Source: Patiria pectinifera (Eukaryota > Echinodermata > Asteroidea > Valvatida > Asterinidae). From it: DNA of 64,000 nucleotides. Of the stretch, positions 49,501-60,639 are shown in pieces; positions within the stretch are counted from its first letter, which is position 1, and each line of letters starts with the position of its first letter. The position numbers and the translations under genes were made by a program. The stretch spans positions 5,165,501 to 5,229,500 of the forward strand of contig CM057146.1 in the NCBI GenBank assembly GCA_029964075.1, given 5' to 3'. Below the pieces are notes generated by a model that saw only the letters and a program-made list of their open reading frames with translations, ran no database searches and had not been told where the DNA came from.

Positions 49501-52500
49501 TGGTCACGCTATTGTGTTACGAGGCAATTTGAATGCAGTGTTACAAAACACTGCATTCAAATTGACCAATCAAACCATAAGTCCTGATTTGGAAATGTAT
49601 AGACGTCACGATTTAGGACCGATGTAGTAAAGTCGACTCCAATTGGCTGGCACACGGCTTGCATATATCTGCATGTTTAGACATATCAGACGTTATACAG
49701 AAGATTTTGCTCCGTGGATAACGGGTAATCATAAATCAGACTACTCATAATAGTAGATATTTGTGAATTTGAAAGCCATAGACAAATAATTCAGCTAGAC
49801 AGAGCCTCTAATGTATTTTGGATAATCAAGTGGCCCTACAATTATTAACAGTTTGTCTTTTGTTTTTGTTTGAATTGCAGGTGCAGACAGCCAACGTTCT
49901 GTTCATTGACAATCCTGTTGGGACTGGATATAGCTACACGACATCACCCGATGCATTTGCCACCAATAACTCCCAAATTGCTGATGATTTGGTGACAACT
50001 CTGACTGCATTCTACAAAGATCATCCAGAATTTCAGGTAGCTAAAACTCCCAAGCCTTTTAGAATAAGAGTACCAATTTGATCTTAAGGGATCTAGCTAG
50101 TGTAGACATGTGAGTCAAATATTTTGGGCCAAGGTGAGGTCTAATTCACAATTCATATATACCTAAGACAGTTCACCCATTCCCATTGGTCGAGAGCCCG
50201 TCACGTGGCCGGTTTTTAAACTGTTGATAAAGACCAGCTGGCTGGTCTGAAACACTTTCCAGTGTCACATGAAATTGGGACTCCTGAAATCCAGTGTGTT
50301 TTACCGTTTTTATTGGTTGAACTTTCACAATCCTCACGTAGGCATGCGCATTACCACCAGTGAGTCACTATTTCACATAGTCCTGAATTCACACTACACA
50401 GGCACAGCTGCATTACTTCTGCACCACATCGTGCAGTAGGCGAGACGCGCGCCAATCTCCATATAAGGAGTTGTTAAAGACTTTTCGCGAGATGGACATT
50501 CCATGATATATAACTATTTCGAAAAAACATTAGGTAAAATTGTTGAGTAAAATCGTTGGAAATATATAACTTTTTATCTGTTTTGTTTTTTGAACCGAAT
50601 TTTTTTTATTTTTTACCAAAAAAAGGTATTTATGAATGGGAAAAAAATGTGTGCTTGGCCAGTATTAAACACTATGTTTAAGACCGGCTGGAGTCTGGAT
50701 GCTGATAATTACCCTTGCCTGTGAATGCTCAGATGATGTAATGTAATGTTGGCTCGTGACAGACTTTTCTTTATTTCATGTTTATGGAAGGCAGATAAAA
50801 TGTCTTGAATGTAAAAGCCAATTGATTTAATCTAGTCAAATTAGGGCAATTAATTCTGTAATGAAAGATTTGCCTCTCTGTATTTGACTTTGTATGTTTT
50901 TCTTTTCAGGGGAATCCTCTCTACATTTTCTCTGAATCCTATGGGGGAAAGATGACAGTAGGCTTTGGCCAGGCTCTGTTGAAGGTGAGGAAAGTATAAG
51001 TGCTGTTATTTGGGGGGGGGGGAAAGAAAGAAATATCAAACTTATATTTTGATTAAGGACTGTGCCAAATATTTGTAATATTTGAATACTCGATCATCCA
51101 CTCAATATCTAAAAAGCATTTTTGCAATTCAATAGTCTTATTTGAGTTTTTATTGTAGTGTGGTTTTATTGTTTGTGTCAAATGCAACACTTTTGTAGAA
51201 AACCACGTTTCACAAACAATTTTTGAGCTTTCGTGAGTAACAGTGGATCAAGTTTTTTATTTAATATCTGTCAAATATCAGCCGTTCCTCTACCTCAAAT
51301 TTATTTTATACGTTCATGATGTTCTTAATAAGGTTTTTATCAATTATCGACAAGCGCATGTGCAGCAAAATCCAATCAGCGCCCAGTTTACGCTGGCGCA
51401 CATGTAAAACTTGATCAGCGCATTTTTGAATATTCGTATATTCAATCAAGTCCAAGTTGGACTAATTGATAATAGACAGCACAAGTTCTTGTTTGTTGCA
51501 TAGTGGGTGATTTGAAACTCCAACGAGCATTTTTTAATTTCTTAGTGAAGAAAGTTCAAAAGTAAACAGTTTCATTTAATGGTTTAGATTGCTTCAAAAA
51601 TTTGTTGTCACTGTGGAAAACCAAGTATTATTTATACCACTTTTCTGATATGCAACCGTATTCATACGACATAAAACAGATGATGAAATAAATTTGTTCT
51701 TTATTTTTATTTTTAGGCGATAAAAGCGGGCAAAATCAACTGCAAGTTCCAAGGTGTGGCACTTGGAGATTCCTGGATTTCTCCTGTAGGTAAGTAACCG
51801 ATTAAGTTAAGCGGTCCTGATTGTCAACTTATTTTCTTGCCCTAGATGTTTTCACAGAGAAATGTCAAAACAAACATTTTGTTACATTTTCTTTCAGATT
51901 CTGTGAATTCCTGGGGACCATACCTTTATTCAATTGTAAGTAAGTCAGCGCTATCTAGATCGATTGATTAAATCCCGCCAACTAGTGGGCGACAACATGT
52001 GCCTGTCTCGTCAGTACCACACACATGCATGCATGTCAGACGTTTGTGTGTGCATTACACCCATTATATAACTGACATACCAGCAGCGTATCCAGCTTTT
52101 GATGTCGGGGCAACCGCACATCCGCGCCGAAATGTAGACAGGTTGTTGCCCTCCGTAAAATCAAAAAATGGGGGCTGGTACCCATCTTCCAAATGGGGGC
52201 GCTCTTCAAAACCATTATTATGCATACTTTACATTATATGGACATTTTCACGCCGCATTGTAATGATTGTTGAGCGGATTTTCTTTTGCTGACAAAAAAA
52301 CATGTCCAAAAAATCTGCCAGGGGGGGCAAAGTGCCCCCCTGGCCCCCCCCCCCATTTTTAACCGCGCTATATGGGATAATATCACCCTGTTGTTGCCAT
52401 TGATCGACCAATCAGGATAAAGAATTCAAGTGTGCTTAACGATACAGATTTTAAAACATATTGTTACTAGATTTAATTCCACCGATAACCACAACCACCG

Positions 52501-55500
52501 CTATAATCGTCATTATTTACCGTTTGTTTTGTGCAGTCGTTGCTGGACAACAAGGGCCTGCAAGCCGTGAACACTGCAGCGAAAGCCGTCGAAGACGCAG
52601 TCAACCAAGGAAAATATGCCGAGGCAACAGAAAAGTGGAATACATGCGAAGATGTGGTTGAAGATGTGAGTACAGATTTGTAAGGCCAAAAAAAAATATT
52701 TGTTCTCTAGTCAGCGTGCGCGGCCATTTTGACCATGCGTGTCAAAATTTTTTTTTCCAAATTTTCGTCGGCTTGTTTTTAAAACATTTTGGAGGCAAAG
52801 TCAAAGTCATAAAAGTTGCCTTGGCTGTATGGAAAATGTGAAGGAAAGCATTAAGGCTACCTTGACAAACGAGAAGGGAACCTTCATGTAGGCAAACCCT
52901 GAAATTATTAGACAATTCCAGTTTAAACAACCTTTGGGAAAAAACTTATCAAGATATTGGCAGTTACTGTTTTGGACAACCGTTAGAGATTAAACTAGGA
53001 TTGAAGCAATGTGGAGGACACAGGCAAATGATGGAGGGCACAAGGTATATGAAGACACAAAAAGCAAAATAGCACCCACGTTGTCTGTACATTCCAAGCT
53101 TAAAAAAACACATCACCGCATCAATTCCAGAACTTTGGTCTGACCAGAAACTGACTATTTGCCTTTGGTTTTTTTGGCCTAACTGGCTGAAAAATACTCC
53201 TTGCTGAGGCAGTAAATCAGGCAGCTGGTAGTTTAGGTTTGAGTCTGAATATAATTGTTTCCAATTGCAAATCCAAGCCACCTTCTGATGAGCCAATTCA
53301 ATTGAGACCAACGCACAAGAGTTCTGCACTAGCAAGAAGAACGTCATGGGTTCAAGTCCCAACCGAGAGAGCTTGTGATTTTGTTCTCCAGTCCTCTGAC
53401 AACATTGCACGGATCCGCTCCGTTCACAAGTACCCCCTCACCGGCAAAGAAACTTACAGTTGAGGGTGACCGACCGACGCCATCTTGCCTGACTGCAATT
53501 CATTAGCCGCTTGCGCGGCCACTGCATGTACATATACATGTAGTACAAATCCCCTGGTGTACGTGCGTCACACAAAAGAAACGGTGTGCGTCAACCAGCG
53601 AAATGTCCCGCCCATGGGACGTCGTTGCTAGGTAAAAGGGCGCCCTCTTTTTCGGCACACGGAGCCCGTACAATTATGAAATTAAGTTGATGCATGAGAT
53701 TTTTCAGACTTTTGTCTGAAATCAGACTTTTTGAATCTGAGAAAAGACATTCTTTGTACTATAAAAAGATATGCATTTATCAGACATTTCATCAATTTTC
53801 AGACTATTTTTTTTAAATTGACAGTCTCTTCCCTGTTAATGGAGGCCAAAACCAAATATCTAATTAAATCTCCCTCATGCAAAATTCCATCAAACCAAAC
53901 AGTGATCAACTAACAAGTTGTGTACCTTTTTAAAATGCTCATTGGTTCATCATCATCAACACCAACACCATTGCTTTCTTGGAACTGACTACTCGTAGCA
54001 GGGAAAGTAGATGGACATTTTGACTGTCTGTGACTGTTTAAATAGCAGGAGGGTTGATTAATTACACTATTTGTTTGTTTTTTAACATTTCAGAAAACTG
54101 ACGGCGTTAACTTTTACAACATTCTGTCAACTTATGGAGAGAGGTTGTATGAACGCCAAGACAACAAGCCACACCTCACCCCATTAGGTAATACCACACC
54201 TGACCCCATTAGGGAATACCACATCTCGCCCCATTACTAGGTATAATACCACACCTTGCCCCATTAGGTAATACCACACCTCACCCCATTAGGGAATACC
54301 ACATCTCGCCCCATTACTAGGTATAATACCACACCTCACCCCATACCTCATGTCACCCCATTAGGTAATACCTCACCTCGCCCCATTAGGTAATACCACA
54401 CCTGACCCCATTAGGGAATACCACATCTCGCCCCATTACTAGGTATAATACCACACCTCGCCCCATTAGGTAATACCACACCTCACCCCATACCTCATCT
54501 CACCCCATTAGGTAATACCACACCTCACCCCATTAGGTAATACCACACCTCACCCCATTAGGTAATACCACACCTCACCCCATTAGGTAATACCACACCT
54601 CACCCCATTAGGTAATACCACACCTCACCCCATTAGGTAATACCACACCTCATCCCAGTTTACCACACCTCACCCCATTAGGTAATACCACACCTCATCC
54701 CATTAGGTAATACCACACCTCGCTCCATTAGGTAATACCTCACCTCACCCTATTAGGTAATACCACACCTCACACCATTAGATAATACCACACCTCACCC
54801 CATTAGGTAATACCAACAAAACAAATTTGCTGTTGGTTTTTTCCAATTCTACAGTGATGTGTAATTTGCATTAAGGCATCAATGGAAGGGAACTCGCCCG
54901 AAATCAGTTAATTGAAGACAAAAAAGCATTGAATATTTGTTTACTTGACACACATGCACAAGAGTTGACTTTGTTTGTTATACGCTGTTATGCAATAGCC
55001 AGTTAAAAAAGTTCGGCACAGCTTGTGTGTGGGAATCTGTTGTACCTCAAATGTGTATTCACTGATGATGAACATTTTTGTTTCAGTGACTCGTTGAAGC
55101 AGCCCATATGTGACAGATTCTCAACCAATAAAACAAAATTGCCAAAATGTGATATTCACGAACTTTATTTTGATGTTGGATGCCTATGTGTGTTTCAATG
55201 CCTCATATAAAGATGTAAATGGAGGTCATGTGGCTATTTTGTTTTTTAGACCTTAACCTGTTTCTCTCCAATTTTTATTTCTTGCAGAAAAGTTGTACAG
55301 AAGGCATGTCCTGCCGTTTCAGCAGGGCGACTTGAATGCTTTGATGAATGGGCCAATTAAGAAGAAACTTGGAATTCCTGAGAACGTCACATGGGGCGGT
55401 ACGACCAATCAATTTACTTTTTAAATGGCACCCCAGGATCAGTGTTTAGCAACATAACCAGGGATAATAATCTTCCCCCTTTTTAAAAGTGATTTCCAAG

Positions 55501-58115
55501 TTTTTGGAGCCAACTTTTGGTGCCACTTCTGAGACCATTTGGGCCAGATATGCCGTATGTCCGTAACCATAATAACCTCAGATTTATACGGAAGCAATTG
55601 GGATAAAGCGTCTTGCTTAAGGACACAGACAGCAAGAAGTGTTGGCTTGATAACCCTGTTATTATTATTATTATTATCAATCATAATGAAACCAAGGATT
55701 CCTCAAAAGCGCCCCAGGCACTGTAGCTCACAAGCCTGAAGAAACCTGTGGAGAGAAGACAGTGAGAAGAAGTTAACAGTTTTAGGGTGACCATGAAAGT
55801 TAAAAAGATGGACAGCATTTACTGTAACTGTTGTCTAGTGTCCATCAGATCACAATTGAACCCCCTATAAGGTTGGGCCTTGATTCGGAAGGGATGCAGG
55901 ACTCTACAGCCTAACAAATTGTGCTTTTTAATACATGAAACATTTGCCTTTGTGTTTCTGCAGAGTTCTGGACATATTTTCAAAAATAACCACAAAAGGA
56001 AAAGAGTTTTGAACAAGTTTATATTCTTGCCATGTTTCTTTGCACTTACTTCACTGTACTATAGGCATGTAAAGGATTACTGAATATCCGGATTCAAATT
56101 TTCTGAAAGTTTCTTTTTCAATTCATCTTTTGTTTGTCATGTACAGGCCAATCTGGTGAAGTCTTTCAAAAACTGAGTGTTGATTTTATGAAGCCAGTTT
56201 ACAGCGTTGGTAAGTTTTAAGTCTGTATTCCTATGGCAGTCCTAATTTTACACCACAATGGTCCGCAATCATAAATTTTCATGCTCCGTGTACATTCCGT
56301 TACCTTATTTTCAAATTGTTTCCTTTATTTCAGTTGATAGCCTGCTGGATTCAGATCTTAATGTGACTGTGTACAGTGGTCAGCTTGATCTGATAGTCGA
56401 CACAGTAGGTAAGACCCTCAAGCTGCCAGTGTTTTTGCTTGAACTTTCAAAGCTAGGCGTCAAACAGGAGCTGGTGAGATTTGTCATGATTTTTCCTGAT
56501 TTCAGGATTTTTTGTCAGGACTTTTCCTGATTTCAGGATTTTTTGTCAGGATTTTTCCTGATTTCAGGGGTTTTTTTGTCAAGATTTCCCCTGATTTCAG
56601 GATTTTTTTGTCAGGACTTTTTATGATTTCATGATCTGTTGTCAGGACTTGTCCTGATTTCAAGATTTTTTTGTCTGAATTTTTCTGGTCAGGATTTTCC
56701 TGATTTTAGGATTTTTGATCTCAGCCCTGATCAAATCCCATGTGCATGTATTGGTGGCTGGTGCTGCCTTCCTCAATCAAATAGCCGGGAGCTACTTGAT
56801 TGAGGTTGTGTTTTGTCCAATGGAACCTGGTTGACATAAGACAACCTAAACACTTGTACTCAACTTTTTTCCAGGCACGGAAGTGTGGGTGCAGAAGCTG
56901 AAGTGGAATGGTCTGCCTGCATACAATGACAAGACCTGGGCACCCATCCAAGTCTACGCTGACAAGCCAGCAGCCTTTGTCAAGTCCTATCGCAATTTCG
57001 CTTTCTACTGGATCATGAAAGCTGGGCACATGGTGGGTTTTCCCCTTCCCCGATATAATTTCAAAACTCTGTATACTTAGTGCTGTCCAAGGGCTAGCAA
57101 AAAAAATCTCACAACCTTACCCGTAGGGACTCCTGCTTCATAGTGCAGTGGTCCTGGGTTTGAGTTCCAGTTGAGTTTTCTCACATACCCAATGTACAGT
57201 GTTATGGTAAAGGACAAAACCCAATATTAAAGGGAATGTACAACATTTGCCTCTGCTGCAATTTTCAGAAATAAATGGATTTGGAGGGATTGCATGTTTA
57301 AAAAAATATTGTTAAACTGACTTGTTTCTCGTTTTGGGCTGGTAGATAATGGAAAAACCAAGAAAACCAATCATGCTCTTGTAGTCTGGTTCCCTGACCC
57401 CACTTAAGCAAAGAGAAGCAATTTATAGACATCAGGGAATTGTAAGGTCAGAGAATCAGTCTAGCTAGCTTGTGCCCCTTCATAGGTGTGAAATCAATTG
57501 CAAAGAAAATGCGGAATAACTAAATATGAATAATAAGGAGCAGTTTTTGAAACAAGCCAATTTTCTCCAATGCTGGTCGACCGACCAGCGTTGGAAAAAT
57601 GCAATTTTTCTTGAAAATGTCAGCACACCAGGAGCCATGATTTTACAGGATGCTTTAGATTGTCATTCCCTTACAATCCAGTAAGGCAAATCATGATGAT
57701 TTGATCATTTTGTTTTTTGATGCTTGCAAATGCTGCATCTTCCCTTTAAATGTACATCTCCCCAACACAAAAATACCAACATGTGTTTTGATTGGCATTA
57801 AAGCCTCATGTGCACATGTAGTTCATATACTTTATGGTCTTAATTAGATCATTAATTTTCTAATGGCTTTAGGTTTGAATTGAGTTGCATGACCCAATTT
57901 ATTTGATAATCCTGTTAACAGGGAAACTGCAAGTAATGTTTAACTCATTTTATATCTTGCATCAAAACTGACCAACTCTGACACCTCGACAGCTACTTGT
58001 CATTATGAATGTATCTCATGGTTTGTTTATTTTTCATTTCTGTTTGATCTAGGTTCCTTCTGACGCTCCTGGGACAGCATACAAGATGATGCAAATGGTC
58101 ACCAATTTGATCTAA
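40579..58115 (+). CDS. SCPEP1: Retinoid-inducible serine carboxypeptidase-type peptidase (SCPEP1)
   Basis: Fourteen exons: 40579-40666, 48024-48148, 49017-49106, 49881-50036, 50910-50984, 51717-51789, 51898-51935, 52537-52665, 54094-54187, 55288-55398, 56147-56209, 56334-56408, 56875-57032 and 58053-58115. All junctions are in phase with GT-AG introns. The product is 445 residues, close to the usual SCPEP1 length (about 450). Residues 1-24 are a signal peptide. The substrate-site segment WLQGGPGGSST (69-79) is present. The triad is Ser163 (SESYGGK), Asp366 (YSGQLDLIVD) and His424 (KAGHMVPSD), so it should be an active peptidase-family-S10 enzyme that removes C-terminal residues, expected in the lysosomal/secretory pathway. 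Intron 1 is 7.4 kb. A minisatellite copied from the exon 9 donor fills intron 9, and MITEs flank exon 14. The first AATAAA after the stop is at 58214-58219. Confidence 0.96.
40896..40944. repeat. Perfect 14-bp stem hairpin in SCPEP1 intron 1
   Basis: GCGTCTGGCCGTAC (40896-40909) pairs exactly with GTACGGCCAGACGC (40931-40944) across a 21-bp loop. The stem is GC-rich in an AT-rich intron. It could be a transposon end or a structured RNA; nothing else identifies it. Confidence 0.6.
41080..43700. other. Very AT-rich block inside SCPEP1 intron 1
   Basis: Strongly A/T-biased, with long AAACAAAA and AATAATT runs, especially 42480-43090. Two clusters of TGTACA/ATGTACAT palindromes lie at about 41713-41815 and 42210-42292. 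No gene is present; the hydrophobic minus-strand frame near 42655-42855 reflects composition only. Confidence 0.7.
44000..45840 (-). pseudogene. Possible decayed coding DNA, unidentified (minus strand)
   Basis: Several minus-strand frames abut one another with shifts between them: about 45827-45516, about 45225-45137 (starting MAKTSPEAVVNMEKQSLDAVKL), 45096-44869 and 44521-44210. Base composition differs from the AT-rich DNA just before it. The arrangement suggests an old element or processed gene broken by frameshifts, but no domain is recognised and chance cannot be excluded. Confidence 0.25.
45841..46650. other. Intron 1 stretch without recognised features
   Basis: Mixed composition with a poly(A) run near 45970 and a short TATAG repeat near 46171. 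Nothing supportable. Confidence 0.4.
46651..46792. mobile_element. 142-bp hairpin MITE with TA target site
   Basis: The ends ATCCCACTAACT and AGTTAGTGGGAC are flanked by TA (46649-46650 and 46793-46794). The interior stem TTTGACATTTGGGATGTTAG pairs perfectly with its inverse, leaving a loop of about 21 bp. The near-complete palindrome would fold as a long RNA hairpin within the SCPEP1 pre-mRNA. Confidence 0.8.
47690..47820. repeat. GATCG-rich degenerate repeat
   Basis: Repeated GATTGGTCGATCGGGC-like units of about 25-30 bp with many GATC/CGATC words. It gives a low-complexity minus-strand frame with recurring DRPIAQ residues that is best read as repeat translation, not a protein. Confidence 0.6.
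48215..48500 (+). mobile_element. tRNA-derived SINE, family B
   Basis: The box-B-like GGGTTCGAACC (about 48270) is followed by a body with a GGGCAAGACACTTTACCA stretch, then GGGTACCTGTGAAGGTAGAG, and ends with a GTTTGAGACCTTTGGTATAA segment near 48475. It is distinct from families A and C. It lies in intron 2 of SCPEP1, 70 bp after the exon 2 donor, in sense orientation. Confidence 0.75.
48525..48865. repeat. ATGAGTACGAGTA-type minisatellite
   Basis: Degenerate array of GAGTACGAGTATGAGTAC and TTTTCATGAGTATGAG units in SCPEP1 intron 2, directly after the SINE. It is non-coding within this gene. Confidence 0.8.
49525..49564. repeat. Perfect 18-bp stem with 4-bp loop
   Basis: CAATTTGAATGCAGTGTT (49525-49542) and its exact inverse (49547-49564) are separated by ACAA, in SCPEP1 intron 3. 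Another imperfect hairpin of the AATAGACTG/CAGTCTATT type lies at about 49286-49316. Both may belong to one non-autonomous element spanning about 49190-49760. Confidence 0.8.
53240..53460 (+). mobile_element. Possible tRNA-derived SINE fragment
   Basis: GGGTTCAAGTCCCAACC near 53349 looks like box B of a tRNA-type promoter, and the following sequence (TTCTCCAGTCCTCTGACAAC) is not part of any SCPEP1 exon. Box A is unclear. A similar fragment lies near 57150. Confidence 0.35.
54181..54815. repeat. 25-bp minisatellite derived from the SCPEP1 exon 9 donor
   Basis: About two dozen units of the type CACCTCACCCCATTAGGTAATACCA, many exactly 25 bp, some with ATTACTAGGTATAATACC or ATTAGGGAATACC variants. 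The first unit is the real exon 9/intron 9 junction (CACCTCACCCCATTAG, then GTAATACC, at 54187-54188). The array therefore consists of copies of the last codons plus the 5' splice site. Most later units keep TTAG|GTAATA intact. Confidence 0.95.
55675..55790 (-). mobile_element. SINE family C fragment
   Basis: Matches the tail half of 21975-22235 (AATGAAACC.AGGATTCCTCAAA, then GAAACCTGTGGAGAGAAGAC). It follows an ATT microsatellite at about 55659-55677, the usual tail position. The tRNA-like head is missing. It lies in SCPEP1 intron 10. Confidence 0.7.
56470..56715. repeat. TTTTCCTGATTTCAGG minisatellite
   Basis: About eight units of roughly 30 bp built on CCTGATTTCAGGATTTTTTG and TCAGGACTTTT in SCPEP1 intron 12. 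Each unit contains TTTCAGG, which resembles a 3' splice acceptor, upstream of the true acceptor at 56874. It may offer decoy acceptors. Confidence 0.85.
57227..57749. mobile_element. TTAA-flanked MITE, copy 1 (SCPEP1 intron 13)
   Basis: Bounded by TTAA on both sides, with inverted termini AGGGAATGTACAACATTTGC and the inverse of AGGGAAGATGCAGCATTTGC. TTAA targets are typical of piggyBac-type transposition. Length is about 523 bp with no transposase. It is aligned over its full length with 58171-58677 in the same orientation. Confidence 0.88.
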
Positions 58116-58170
58116 TCATACTACAGTACTCCAAGTAACTGTCGGCTATGGACCCCATTCCATAGAGCTA

Positions 58171-58677
58171 TTAAAGGGAATGTACAACATTTGCTTTTGC
58201 TGCAATTTTCTGAAATAAATGGATTTGGAGGATTAGTATGTTATAGAAAATATTGCTTAAATGACTTGTTTCACGTTTTGGGCTTGTAGATGCCGGAAAA
58301 AAAAACAAGAAAACCAATCATGTTCTTGTAGTCTGGTTCCCTGACCCAAGATGAAACAGAGCAATTTTTAGACTTTGGAGAATTGTAAGGTCAGAGAATC
58401 AGTCTAGCAGGCTTGTGTCCCTGTACATAATCAATTGCAAAGAAAACTAATTATGAAAAATTAGGAGCAGTTTTTGAAAGAAGCCAGTAATCTTCCATGC
58501 TGGACGTCCAACCAGCGTTGGAAAATATCATTTTTCTTGAAAATAACAGCACACCAGGAGCCACGATTTTATACATCATGCCTTAGACTGTCATTCCCTA
58601 ACAATCTAGTAAGGTATTTTGTGATAACTTGATCATTTCGTTTTGTGATGCTTGCAAATGTTGTGTCTTCCCTTTAA
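58171..58677. mobile_element. TTAA-flanked MITE, copy 2 (SCPEP1 3' region)
   Basis: Same family and orientation as 57227-57749, 507 bp long, beginning 55 bp after the SCPEP1 stop codon. It holds the first AATAAA (58214-58219) after the stop, so the element may form most of the 3' UTR or supply its polyadenylation signal. Confidence 0.88.
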
Positions 58678-58833
58678 GTAGAAAATCATTGCAAAGCAAA
58701 CATATGTGCCAAGCACAAATAATCTGAGAATCAAGTGATGTCTGAAGCCGGCCTCCAGAGCAGCAGCTACACATGTATATCTTTTGTCAGCCTGTGTCCA
58801 CGTGATTGTATTTTATAAAAAAATCAAGACATT

Positions 58834-59206
58834 AGGCCAAAAAAAAAGAGTCTCCGGTTTCTGGTATGTGCGCGCGTCGCCGTAGCCATGCGCATCGGCA
58901 AAATGAAAAAGTTCTTTTTTCAATGAAAGATGATGTCTCAAAACCGCCAAACTCACTGGTTTGACTAGAATCCTGCTGCTGCACAATTTTAACGTGTTTT
59001 TAGATTGGGTTATGGTCGAGAATAAGCTTTATGTGGCCTCTCTGGACTCCCATATATTTGCACTAAGTTTAGTCGGGCACCATTTGCAGTTATCAGCCGA
59101 CATTTGAAGCAAAAAAAATCAGGTTAAAAAAAAAAAAAACTGTGTCGCCGCACCACTTTTTGGGCAAGCTCCATACCAGAAACCGGAGACTTTTTTGGGG
59201 GGCCTT
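58834..59206. mobile_element. MITE with GTCTCCGGTTTCTGGTATG termini
   Basis: The left terminus (58834-58868, AGGCC, A-run, AGTCTCCGGTTTCTGGTATG) and right terminus (59172-59206) are inverted copies, the A/T run varying in length. There are about 373 bp in total and no coding region. Termini starting GGCC suggest a separate family from the TTAA elements next to it. Confidence 0.8.
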
Positions 59207-60639
59207 AGCTCCAGACAAGTGATTCAGAAATTGTCTTAAGCTACATTTACTCAAAAGTACTGGTTCATAAATAAGGATCAACTGCAATATAGTAGGTTTT
59301 TGGTACTCGCTACTGTGTGTCCTCATTAATTTTGCATTATTAAAATGCTGTGTTAGGAATGAAATGTACTTATAATACCAAAGTGATTTTTAAAGTGGGG
59401 AAAAAGTCGTGTGAGAAGATGATATTTTTTCACAACTTTTAAACATAACTCCATAATTTTTTTTTTGGCTAACAGCCGTGAATTGTAATATGATATGATC
59501 AGTATGTGTGCTATTATTAAAAGCACAGCGAAGTAAATTACGAATTGAAAAACAAATCCATGGTGGCTTTAACATTTCGTTTACAGTTTGCAATGTGCAA
59601 CTTCAACAGTAATGTATGGTATTAACCAATTGTTTATTACATATATGTTATATTTACTCCTTACTTATAGTATTGTTCATAAAGAGAACAAATCATCAAA
59701 TTAATGGCAGCTTTTGTACTTCTCAATATCGACTATTTTATTAGCTTTACCACCCTTAGTTCAGACTTGTGCCATTGATGCAATTTTCAGCGGTTTCAAA
59801 AAAGTCAAAATTGATTGAGTTTTGAGTGATTGACGGTGCCTTGAGGACTGACCCTTGCATCTTACGTCACATAGGGGAAGGTCATTGGTCCTCTGTGATA
59901 CGCATGAGTAGCCACTGCATTTAAATAACAAAACCTTTCAGTGAGGCGCACCGTACAGGGCTTGCCCACCATTTAATTCAAATTGCTGAAAGCTTTACAT
60001 CGTTGGAAAATCACCAAGTTCGTAAATGTTACCAATCATGCCAACTGAACTGGCTTAAATTAATGATAAATTAAGCACTTTATAAATGAAGTAAATTCTA
60101 GTACCAAATTTTTGTAAACTTAATTTTTAGAGATATTGATTAAATTATTAAAGAAAAATCCAAATGTTTTATTATATGGATGTGTTTTTACAGCATATTA
60201 AAACTTCTATTCTGATGAAATTTTGTGTGACATGTCGTTCTCTTACCTGCAAACCGTAGTATTTCCTTTGAATGGGTTTCACACGAAACCATGTTTATGT
60301 TGCAATATCGATCTCGTTGAGCGGTATGCAAATATTGGGAGACAAAATTAATAGGGCAGGTCACGTCAGACTGCGCCTGCTGGGATCAGTTGCACATCAT
60401 TGCACAACATTTATTATTTGGTGTCTGTCATACTTTTATTAAATTAAAAAGCGACGGGACCGTAGAACTGCGACGAGACAAAAAAAAGCAGCGGCGAGCG
60501 AGAGGAGGGGAGGTCTATGCTATTGCACGCTAAAACCAGATTCTAACAACATCAGTGTTACTGTTAGACAACGGAGGCATCGTAGTCATGAAGTCTCACT
60601 CTGTTACGAAAATCACTGATTTCTTCGCATTCAAGCGCC
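59207..60639. other. Intergenic, no supported gene
   Basis: AT-rich DNA between SCPEP1 and the last gene, with no domain-bearing frame. Confidence 0.45.

Noticed and set aside
54181..54815. CRISPR-like array
   Set aside because: Units are contiguous with no unique spacers, and the locus is a eukaryotic intron starting at a splice donor.
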